From a virus: a stretch of DNA of 26,386 nucleotides. Of this stretch, positions 1-7,473 are shown piece after piece (positions within the stretch are counted from its first letter, which is position 1; each line of letters begins with the position of its first letter). The notes under the pieces are model-generated. The model was not told the DNA's origin. It made no database searches and saw only the letters and a list, made by a program, of their open reading frames with translations. The translations under genes were made by a program, and so were the position numbers. The DNA is taken from positions 1-26,386 of IMG/VR virus record IMGVR_UViG_3300046003_005393; one strand, given 5' to 3'.

Positions 1-707
1 TCACCATAAGATATACCTTGCCAATATGTCAATTCACCTTTACTTAAAGAAGCATATATAGATGATTCAGGGAATAGAGGATCTTCAGAATGATTTCTAA
101 TATATCTACCAATTGAAGAGTTTTTAGTCAAATCGAAAGTTTTAATAATCTTCGCTTTATCTATGAAATTATTGAAGAAATTTTCTGGAGATGTTACTAA
201 ATTATCTAAGGTTGGATCGCTATCAAGATTGGTTCCAGGGTTATTTCGAAGATATTCATTATAGTCTAAAGTCGAAGGACCGTCCATTTTGAAAATTAAA
301 AAATAGTCTGGTTCGTTTCCAGGCTCAATCCAAAGAGGAGAAAAGATAGAAAACTCTTCAGTATAAATTCGAGAGTTTTTTGGCTGCATACCCATCTCGT
401 ACAAAAAATCATATTGATCTTTGTATCTGTCTTTAATTTCTACAGATTCGTCTTTTTCAAAAACAAAGTATGCTATAGATTTCGGAAGGAGTTGAGAGCC
501 TTGAGAAAAGAAACGAGTCAAATCTCTAGAATATGAACCACCGGTTACTTCAAACCCTTTATAGATAGATTTTGTCAATAAAGGGTCAGCATCGATGGAT
601 TCTAGATATACATGATCTTTCGAATCCGCAACTATCTTTACGTTAGTAGTTAGTTTTGGGTTAGTTCTTAACAGCCCAAAAGATGTTCTTTTAAGTATTG
701 CTGACAT
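1..707 (-). CDS. Partial large virion protein, N-terminal 235 residues (C-terminus outside window)
   Basis: An open frame starts at ATG 707-705 and stays open to the window edge with no stop, so only the N-terminal 235 residues are present. The protein begins MSAILKRTSFGLLRTNPKLT and has mixed alpha/beta composition with many aromatic residues, no signal peptide and no membrane segment. It is the next gene after the Hint-containing tail protein, 49 bases downstream, in the same orientation. Its start is preceded by GAATAAATAATAA three bases from the ATG, the same 13 bases found before the gp25-like gene. I do not recognise a characterised family. From position in a baseplate/fibre cluster it is inferred to be a structural virion protein. 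The coding call is firm; the role is not. Confidence 0.8.
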   Translation of the reverse strand, partial: MSAILKRTSFGLLRTNPKLTTNVKIVADSKDHVYLESIDADPLLTKSIYKGFEVTGGSYSRDLTRFFSQGSQLLPKSIAYFVFEKDESVEIKDRYKDQYDFLYEMGMQPKNSRIYTEEFSIFSPLWIEPGNEPDYFLIFKMDGPSTLDYNEYLRNNPGTNLDSDPTLDNLVTSPENFFNNFIDKAKIIKTFDLTKNSSIGRYIRNHSEDPLFPESSIYASLSKGELTYWQGISYG

Positions 708-756
708 ATCTTATTATTTATTCAATTCTTTTTATCGATATTGAATATCGAAAGGT
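708..756 (-). promoter_or_regulatory. 49-base intergenic leader with perfect 17-base palindrome
   Basis: This spacer separates the stop of the Hint-containing gene (757-759) from the start at 707. It holds TCGATATTGAATATCGA at 735-751, two 8-base arms around a single central base. Downstream on the minus strand come an A-rich tract and the GAATAAATAATAA box (723-711), just before the ATG. Neither strand shows a T-run next to the palindrome, so it does not look like a standard Rho-independent terminator. It could be an operator-like site, a processing hairpin or chance in AT-rich DNA. Confidence 0.35.
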
Positions 757-3700
757 TTATTCGAAGCTTTGATTGATCGCTACCTTGTTGTGAGATATTA
801 GACCATTAGATATGTAAGTATGAGCGTCTTCAATTTCAAACTTAATAACTGTACCAGTTCCAATAGATTCGATATTAGATATCGTTCTATCTTCAATATA
901 ACCTTTAATAGATTCGCCTACAGTTAAAGCATATGAACGTTTCCATTCATCATTTGCCATTAAGAATTTATGTGAGTCAGATACTGTGATGTCTGTACCA
1001 TCAGTAAATGAGATTTTCAATTTCTCTTCGACTATAGGAGTTGCTTCCATGATTTTGAAGAAACCAAATTCTTTAGTAGTTTCATGCATTGTATATACAG
1101 TATCACCTACACTAAGTGAACCTGCAAGTACTGCTAATTCTTCAGTGATGTTAATTGGTGTCATTGGATCTGGACATCCACCTCCACCTCCACGTCTACC
1201 TCCATTTCTTACGATAGTGTCTCTAGAAGTTCTAGGAGTTACAACCTTAATTGTTTTAGATAGATCATCTAATGCGGCTTCGAAAGTTCTAACCGGAATG
1301 TCTTTAGTGATTAGAGATTTAGAGTAATATCTAGCAGTTACTTCGAGATCGAAAGAGAATCTTTCTTTATCGAGAGGGTTTACATATACGTCAATTCCTA
1401 TAGTTTTTGTGTATTCTAAATTAGTAGAACTATTTGAAGATTGTAAGCCAGCAATATTACCAAGACCTGCAGAACCAGTACCGAAATAATCTGTCATACG
1501 ATATTGGAATGTTATAGGGATAGTTAAAGCATTAGCATTTCCAAATTGTACATCTTTATATGAAATAGCATCTGAACCATTAACAATCAAATCTGTATGA
1601 GAATTTGGATTGACGAATAGGTAAGCACCTACGGATGCAGGACCTATCAAGAATTGATCGGACGAAGAGAAACCAATCTTTCCGTAAGAATCAGAAGTAG
1701 CGCCAGTGTTTCTGAAAAATAAACCGGTTTGTATATTTGATCCCGTAGAACCTTTCGAGATATTAGAAAGAATAGAATTTCTAACATATCCAGAAACAAC
1801 TGTAGATATAGTAGTTGTTGCACCAGCACCTTCAGTTATCCAAGAAGGGATATCCGGGTGATCAGTGTGTATGAATATCTGAGAATTGAATGTGTTAGTT
1901 ACGAATGTAGAACCTGCTGGAATCACATTAGTTGGAGATACACCACCTCTCCAGATAAAATCGGATGATGAAGAAGGTCCAGTGTAAGACGTTAATAAAT
2001 TCACTGTAGCTAGATATTCAATTTCAGAGAGTGTATTAGCAGTAGAACCAGTGAAAGTAGAACCAACTATGTATTGTCTAGAATTTTGAATTCCGTATGT
2101 TGCTCCTGCTGCAGTATTGCTATATAAGTTTCTAGTTCCATCTACCGAAGTGTATCTAGAATTAATAAATTGACCTGTAACTTGAGACGATTGCTGTGGT
2201 GTAGTTCTAATGAATCCATAAGTTGCAATATCATTTGAATCAGGGTTTGACAATCCTAAAGGTACAAAATCATATCTTCTTAACCTATTATAATCAGTAT
2301 CATTCAGATTATAATTGGTACCCGAAGCCCAAGAAGAATTTATTTTCGTATATTTTGAACCGTAGAATCTAGAGTATAACTCTAATACTGAGGCAGCATC
2401 ATTGCTAATTTTAATGAAGTAATTCTTAGTAATGATTACACCCTTCTTAATCGGAAGAGATGAGACTTGATCTCTATAATTACCTGCAAAAATACGTATA
2501 GTTGAGTTATTTTCAACTGTATATTCTTGACCTTGGTCATCGACAATTCGGATAGAAATACTTCCTTTTGCATTTGCAATAAGAGCTCTAATATTAGCTA
2601 ATTCAGAATCCATTGCAGTTAACTTATCGAAAAGATTGATAATGTTATTTTCTGGAGTTAAGAATCCAGAAGCAACATGTACAGCATCTGTGGTATAAAA
2701 ATCACCATTTTGAGATATCGTATAGTTAGATACCTTATCAAGACTCATAACTACTAATTCTGCTTGAAGTTCTACTTTTATTTGTTCTTTCTTAGCTTGT
2801 TCAACGATAGAATTAGCATCAGGGATAGATTCAAATTTAGCTGGAAAATCGACCTTAACAATTTCAGACCAAGTTGATTCAAGGGGAGTAACCGGCCAAC
2901 CTGCTTCAGAAAGAGATTTTATACGGAATTCAACACCTTCACCTTGTTGGATTGGGATATCAATTTGATTAATATTTACTACGTCTGCATTTTCAACATC
3001 ATCCACGGCCCAATTTGCAATACCTGTAGCAGGATCTATTTGACGAGCTCTAATTTCAGATTTATATTCAACCCAAGATGCGAATGTACCTCGTCTTTGT
3101 TGTCCGTCATTATCAACGAAGCCGATTTGTTGAGGTTGATTAGCTGAGCCATCTTTCTTAACATAACGATATTGAATAATGAATTGAACAACTTCTTGAG
3201 GTTTTGTTCTATCTGATGTTTTTGCATCTGGGATAGGAAAGAAACCTCTAAGTCTATATTTAGGTGTTAGATTTTCAACTGATTCCGAAGCAGCAATCTT
3301 ATTGATATCGTCTATAATAGAAGCATATAATGAAGATTGTCTTCCTCTTTCATCGATTAACTTAGACAATTGATTGTTATCTGTGTCTTGTAGCTTTTGT
3401 GATGAGTATCTAGTAGTTTGTATTTTTGTACGTATTTCGGAAATAGCTTTATCTGATGCAGATACTTGTGATTGTACACGAAGCTTATCTGCTTGCAATT
3501 TTTGTAGATTAGATAGAGAACCTGATGATGTTAAATGTTCATTAATTTGAAGAACTTCAAAGTTAGCTGGATTTAAAACTGGAGCATCTGGAACGATACC
3601 AAATATCGATGGTGGCGTTTTATCTTTTACTGATGAGTAAAGGAATGCACCGAAGTCAACTACTTCATTTTGATAGAACGTAGCAAGAGATGTCGTTGAT

Positions 3701-4794
3701 CCGTTACTAGGATCTACGATTTTTAAATTATTTGTATATAGACCTACACCAGGAGACCAATTTACTGATTGTATTCTAGAATCAGGATCGATAGGTTTTA
3801 CGAAAATTACACAATATTCATTGAAACCGATATTTACTTCTGCATTAACTTCAGCTTTTTCTTCACCGTAAAATGAAAGAACGTTTTTTCCGATTTTGAT
3901 TGCATCAAAACCTTCAACTAATTCAACTGATACCGTTCTAGTAGAAGCTTCAACATCAAGGATTCGATATCTTGTGTTTTGTCTTTGACTATTAACAACT
4001 AGAGAATCTCCAATTTTAAGTGAAGAAGTTCCTAAATATCTTGATTGATTATCGTTATATGATAGCTTATCTAATTGTACTCGAAGAACTCTTTTTTGAA
4101 CAGTAGCATTATTTACTGTAGAAGTGAGAGTATCATCGAAAACATTAGTAACTGTAAAGTCTCCGAAGTATCTTAAAGTTCTCGCAGGCATATCGATCAT
4201 TTCTCTATCTAAGAAATATGTTATACCGTTATCAAGAAGTACTTGTACGAAGTCTTGATAAACTATATCTGATTTACCTGAGAATCTATCATTGAAGATT
4301 CTTACCTTTTCTGCACTATCAAGATTTAGGATGTAACGAGCTACTTCAATTTTTTCAGTTTCATATTTGATCTGATTTGATAAATTGAAGGAAACATAGA
4401 GTAGAGGATTCATGAAAGATTCAAAGAACCAGTTTTCTCTTTTATTGAATGTCGTAGGAGCAGGCATTTGTTTAATGTCAGCTGCTTCTTTTTGTAAAGA
4501 CGATACTAGAATTTTTCTAAAAGTTCCATCTGAAAGTTGAATAGAAGATGTTGTATCTCCTACTCCAGATAAACTTTTAATATCTTGTTCCATTCTTACG
4601 AGCTGATTCTTTAGTGCTCCATATGAAGGGACGTATACTTTTTGAATTACTCCATTTCCGTCCATAACATCAACTTCAACAGTATCGGCATTGGATGAAA
4701 CTACGTCAGAGAGTTTCGTAATTATTTGATAACCATTGTTTTGTAGCTTCAACATATTGTTGAGCAAAGTAGTTAATGAGTATTTAGTTTGCAT
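757..4794 (-). CDS. Giant baseplate/tail structural protein with C-terminal Hint (intein-like) domain
   Basis: This 1345-residue protein is the last complete gene of the wedge/fibre block. Residues about 1-420 form a mixed N-terminal body. Residues 425-500 are rich in charged heptad-like sequence and probably coiled coil. Residues about 509-651 resemble a fibronectin type III domain (QFIIQYRY early, then VEFRIKSLSEAGWP and STWSEIVKV). Residues about 700-1195 are rich in Ser, Thr, Asn and Gly, as in fibre shafts. A glycine/arginine-rich linker then leads to a Hint domain from Cys1207 to Asn1336, followed by a 9-residue tail. The start ATG lies one base after the TAA of the upstream gene, consistent with coupled translation. 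Its role as a peripheral baseplate or fibre-attachment protein is inferred from position and composition. The Hint domain assignment is stronger than the structural role. Confidence 0.85.
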   Translation of the reverse strand: MQTKYSLTTLLNNMLKLQNNGYQIITKLSDVVSSNADTVEVDVMDGNGVIQKVYVPSYGALKNQLVRMEQDIKSLSGVGDTTSSIQLSDGTFRKILVSSLQKEAADIKQMPAPTTFNKRENWFFESFMNPLLYVSFNLSNQIKYETEKIEVARYILNLDSAEKVRIFNDRFSGKSDIVYQDFVQVLLDNGITYFLDREMIDMPARTLRYFGDFTVTNVFDDTLTSTVNNATVQKRVLRVQLDKLSYNDNQSRYLGTSSLKIGDSLVVNSQRQNTRYRILDVEASTRTVSVELVEGFDAIKIGKNVLSFYGEEKAEVNAEVNIGFNEYCVIFVKPIDPDSRIQSVNWSPGVGLYTNNLKIVDPSNGSTTSLATFYQNEVVDFGAFLYSSVKDKTPPSIFGIVPDAPVLNPANFEVLQINEHLTSSGSLSNLQKLQADKLRVQSQVSASDKAISEIRTKIQTTRYSSQKLQDTDNNQLSKLIDERGRQSSLYASIIDDINKIAASESVENLTPKYRLRGFFPIPDAKTSDRTKPQEVVQFIIQYRYVKKDGSANQPQQIGFVDNDGQQRRGTFASWVEYKSEIRARQIDPATGIANWAVDDVENADVVNINQIDIPIQQGEGVEFRIKSLSEAGWPVTPLESTWSEIVKVDFPAKFESIPDANSIVEQAKKEQIKVELQAELVVMSLDKVSNYTISQNGDFYTTDAVHVASGFLTPENNIINLFDKLTAMDSELANIRALIANAKGSISIRIVDDQGQEYTVENNSTIRIFAGNYRDQVSSLPIKKGVIITKNYFIKISNDAASVLELYSRFYGSKYTKINSSWASGTNYNLNDTDYNRLRRYDFVPLGLSNPDSNDIATYGFIRTTPQQSSQVTGQFINSRYTSVDGTRNLYSNTAAGATYGIQNSRQYIVGSTFTGSTANTLSEIEYLATVNLLTSYTGPSSSSDFIWRGGVSPTNVIPAGSTFVTNTFNSQIFIHTDHPDIPSWITEGAGATTTISTVVSGYVRNSILSNISKGSTGSNIQTGLFFRNTGATSDSYGKIGFSSSDQFLIGPASVGAYLFVNPNSHTDLIVNGSDAISYKDVQFGNANALTIPITFQYRMTDYFGTGSAGLGNIAGLQSSNSSTNLEYTKTIGIDVYVNPLDKERFSFDLEVTARYYSKSLITKDIPVRTFEAALDDLSKTIKVVTPRTSRDTIVRNGGRRGGGGGCPDPMTPINITEELAVLAGSLSVGDTVYTMHETTKEFGFFKIMEATPIVEEKLKISFTDGTDITVSDSHKFLMANDEWKRSYALTVGESIKGYIEDRTISNIESIGTGTVIKFEIEDAHTYISNGLISHNKVAINQSFE
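787..1176 (-). other. Hint domain (mini-intein / bacterial intein-like), residues 1207-1336 of the 1345-aa protein
   Basis: About 130 residues at the protein C-terminus fit the Hint fold. The nucleophile Cys1207 opens block A (CPDPMTPI, then LSVGDTVYTMHETT). His1275 lies in the block B position (VSDSHKF, with Ser where Thr is usual). Block F reads EIEDAHTYISNG and block G ends SHN at His1335-Asn1336. The domain follows a GGRRGGGGG linker. The residue after Asn is Lys, not Cys, Ser or Thr, so the canonical trans-esterification acceptor is missing and cleavage or atypical ligation is more likely than ordinary splicing. There is no room for a homing endonuclease. C-terminal Hint domains after glycine-rich linkers and ending HNK are a known layout on phage tail proteins; their purpose is not settled. 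Confidence 0.88.
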
Positions 4795-4795
4795 C

Positions 4796-6871
4796 TTATC
4801 TTATTATGTCTATGTTAAATGTGTAAATGTTCTCGTCTGTACAGATAATTTCTAATATTGGACGAGAAGACATTATCATACCTGGAGTTATTGAACCTAT
4901 TATCTTACCGAAAATTCCTTGTCCAAATTTGTTCGTAGAATCGGTTTTAATATATATCGTGTAGCCATTTAGGTCTATTTCATCTGCAAATACAAATCTA
5001 AATGTTTGTCCTTTTTTCCAAGCTACTGGATTGTCATCGATGTTAATTGTTAGATTATCATCAAATACTTCTACACCAGTTTGTGTATCAATATTAGTAT
5101 GACCTGTACTAACCTGTCTGAAGTAATTAGCATATTTTCCTAAAGTGATAACGTTATTATTGTTAGGGTCGTTAGGATTTATTCCATTTCCAGCTATACT
5201 TACCAAGGATCTTTGTGGGTTCGATAAAATTGCAGAATTTGAACAAACAGCAAAGTTATTGTAAACTTGATTTTTGTTTAGAACTGTAACTTGATTCGGT
5301 ACAGATCTATCTAACATAATTCCATCACCTTGTTGTAAGACGTTGGTATTGTAAGTCAAATTAACTGAAAGATTTCCAGATAGAATTTGATTAATATTGT
5401 CTGCATTAACGTTAATTAAGTCGATCAGTGTTGTACTAGAAGCGAATGCTAATTTAGCATTATTTAAACTCGTTTCTAAGTCAGATAACCTTTGAGCAAT
5501 ATCTGTTAATTGCTGTTGTGTGAATGTGAAGTTTTCTAGAGTTTGTATTCTCTGTTTTAGATCGATGATATCTAACTCAGTGTCCATGAACATTGCAGCT
5601 GCTTCTTGCATTCTAGTAGAAGCATCGATAAACAAGTCCATTGAGAATGTGTTATAATCATTGATGATTGTTTCGACTCCTGAATTTGCAACAGTTGAAT
5701 CGAATTTAATATCGATCTTTAAACTATAACCATTACCGTTAAGTTTAGTTACTTTATTCGGTTTAAATTTATCAAATCTCTTAAGATAAGAATTACCTGC
5801 AGGTGCATTAACATAATCGTCTAAAATTAATATCCCATACAGATTTGTAGCTTTTTCACCAGAATTTGAAGCTGAATAAGTATCGTAATAAACTAAGGCA
5901 GCATTAAATGTAAAGTCAGATGCAGCATCAGTAGCATTAAATTCAGTTAATGACGATATCGTACCATCATTAAGAATTGGTGCATAAGAGTTTTCATCAA
6001 AATCTAATATTGCTCCATCCATTCTAGAAATTAGAACTGGCTTAGATGCACTTGAACTTGGCAATTGAGCATTACCTAACCAATTAGTGATTGCACCAAA
6101 TATTGAATTTGATTGATAATCGTTATTTGTATCATAATCATAGTATGCTAATAAACTCATACCACTTGGATGTATAGATCCAGAATCTCTACCAGCAATA
6201 TAAGGGTTACCGTTAGTCCAAACTCTTCCAGGGCTATAATTTGGATCTTGAAAAGTTTTCCAAAGAACCAGAGGAGTATTTCCGTGCTGAGTAGGAATAT
6301 TGATATAAACTTCTGAGTATGCATGTCCACCTCTAGAAACATTATTTACTACATCAATGTCACCAATATATTGAACGACTCTTTTATAATATTGTGTAGG
6401 ATCTTCTTCTGTATAACGATTTCCTGGGTATGCTTCAGCAGCTGTTGCATTTCTAAAACGAATAGCATTTATTTGTGCCATCCATTTCCAAAATATACGT
6501 TCGGAAACTGTATGTAATTGAGTTGGATCGTAAGCTTGTGCAAGAGTATTCGTACCTTGAAGAATCTCTTCTTCAAAGTTTAGCACATAATTTTGAAATG
6601 ATTGAGCAAGATTTACATTATTGTCAGATAGTAAAGAAGGTACAGAAGATACTCCTCCACCTAATTCAGCACCTAATGCTTCCCATACGATATAGTTTTC
6701 TTTATTTCCAGTAGGAGTAGCAACATCAGGTATGTTAAGCAAAGCAAACTTAGAAAAAACAAATCTAGCATCATCATCGGTAAAAGTCTTTTGAATGTCT
6801 TTTACTGCAGATGAAAATGTATAGAAAGTCCCACCTTGTACTCTAAGAGGATTTATTAGCGGTGTTGCCAT
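4796..6871 (-). CDS. Putative baseplate/tail structural protein, 691 aa
   Basis: The 691-residue product starts MATPLINPLRVQGGTFYTFS. Residues about 120-230 include an aromatic-rich stretch (ERIFWKWMAQINAIRFR, later VQYIGDIDVVNN and AYSEVYINIP) that looks like a conserved virion core. Residues about 425-475 are predicted coiled coil with regular hydrophobic spacing (DLKQRIQTLENF, then LSDLETSLNNAK). The C-terminal 200 residues are Asn-rich and beta-prone, as in fibre or whisker proteins. It has no signal peptide, membrane segment or recognisable enzyme motif. It lies between a small fibre-like gene and the Hint-containing giant protein, 17 bases after the former and one base before the latter. 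I take it to be an oligomeric baseplate-rim or fibre-connector protein. I recall similar proteins among large-phage structural genes but cannot name a defined family. Confidence 0.8.
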   Translation of the reverse strand: MATPLINPLRVQGGTFYTFSSAVKDIQKTFTDDDARFVFSKFALLNIPDVATPTGNKENYIVWEALGAELGGGVSSVPSLLSDNNVNLAQSFQNYVLNFEEEILQGTNTLAQAYDPTQLHTVSERIFWKWMAQINAIRFRNATAAEAYPGNRYTEEDPTQYYKRVVQYIGDIDVVNNVSRGGHAYSEVYINIPTQHGNTPLVLWKTFQDPNYSPGRVWTNGNPYIAGRDSGSIHPSGMSLLAYYDYDTNNDYQSNSIFGAITNWLGNAQLPSSSASKPVLISRMDGAILDFDENSYAPILNDGTISSLTEFNATDAASDFTFNAALVYYDTYSASNSGEKATNLYGILILDDYVNAPAGNSYLKRFDKFKPNKVTKLNGNGYSLKIDIKFDSTVANSGVETIINDYNTFSMDLFIDASTRMQEAAAMFMDTELDIIDLKQRIQTLENFTFTQQQLTDIAQRLSDLETSLNNAKLAFASSTTLIDLINVNADNINQILSGNLSVNLTYNTNVLQQGDGIMLDRSVPNQVTVLNKNQVYNNFAVCSNSAILSNPQRSLVSIAGNGINPNDPNNNNVITLGKYANYFRQVSTGHTNIDTQTGVEVFDDNLTINIDDNPVAWKKGQTFRFVFADEIDLNGYTIYIKTDSTNKFGQGIFGKIIGSITPGMIMSSRPILEIICTDENIYTFNIDIIR

Positions 6872-6887
6872 TTAATGATTTTGTTTT

Positions 6888-6893
6888 ATTATA
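6888..6893 (-). promoter_or_regulatory. TATAAT box before the 691-aa gene
   Basis: On the minus strand TATAAT overlaps the stop codon of the upstream gene and lies 16 bases before the ATG at 6871. It could be a -10-like or late-promoter box, or part of the A/T-rich ribosome-binding leader (TCTATAATAAAAC). No convincing -35 element is seen. Confidence 0.22.
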
Positions 6894-7470
6894 GAGTTGT
6901 AGCTCCAGTTGCAGATATCTTATACCAAGTACCAGTAGTACCAATTCCACTTGATGTTCCTACGCAATAAGCTAGAACGTTTTGTGCAGTATCATATACA
7001 ATAGAACCGAGTTCAGGGTTTTGAATTGATTGAATACTAGATGTAGTAGCACGAGGTAAAGCTACATAACCAACAGAACCTGGAGCAGTTCCACCAGTTG
7101 CAGCAGAAGCACCAGCCAAATCTAGAACAAAAATGTTAGAAGAAGTACCAGTAGGCTTAGAGACTTTTTTAATCTTAACGTTAGTACCAGATCCAAATTC
7201 GATAGCACCACCTAAAATTAAATTCCCTAAAGGAATATTAATGCTTCCAGATGTTACTGTAATTCCTGAACTTCCTGTTACAGTTAAATTTTCAGTGTTA
7301 ATGTTGCTATTTGAACCATAGCCGGTATTGTCAAATAAACCAGTAGCAATATCGATTATCGATAACAATGAATTCATAGCTGCGCTAATCGTAGAGAAGT
7401 TATCGTTAATCGTGATTCTTGTGGCTGCAATTGAGTCAGTACCATTCAGTGTAGTTAATGTGATTGCCAT
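6889..7470 (-). CDS. Small fibre-like structural protein, 193 aa
   Basis: The 193-residue protein is rich in Gly, Ser, Thr and Ala and contains short beta-prone repeats (NLTVTGSSGITVTSGSI, NLILGGAIEFGSG). It lacks Trp except near the C-terminus (TWYKISATG) and has very few Lys. The N-terminal segment (DSIAATRITINDNFSTISAA) looks amphipathic and may be a trimerisation or attachment segment, of the kind seen at the start of phage fibre and whisker proteins. The start is three bases after the stop of the 1285-aa gene, giving TAA AAA ATG, so translation is probably coupled. The composition and position between a gp7/gpI-like wedge protein and further virion proteins suggest a short tail fibre, spike or decoration protein. 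No receptor-binding or enzymatic motif was identified. Confidence 0.78.
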   Translation of the reverse strand: MAITLTTLNGTDSIAATRITINDNFSTISAAMNSLLSIIDIATGLFDNTGYGSNSNINTENLTVTGSSGITVTSGSINIPLGNLILGGAIEFGSGTNVKIKKVSKPTGTSSNIFVLDLAGASAATGGTAPGSVGYVALPRATTSSIQSIQNPELGSIVYDTAQNVLAYCVGTSSGIGTTGTWYKISATGATTL

Positions 7471-7473
7471 TTT

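Noticed and set aside
757-1176. Homing endonuclease within the Hint domain
   Set aside because: Only 130 residues lie between Cys and Asn, matching a mini-intein; there is no LAGLIDADG or HNH motif.
986-1327. 113-codon plus-strand open frame opposite the Hint domain
   Set aside because: The Pro-rich run (from the glycine linker) and Leu/Val-rich rest are reverse-complement artefacts of the Hint-coding strand.
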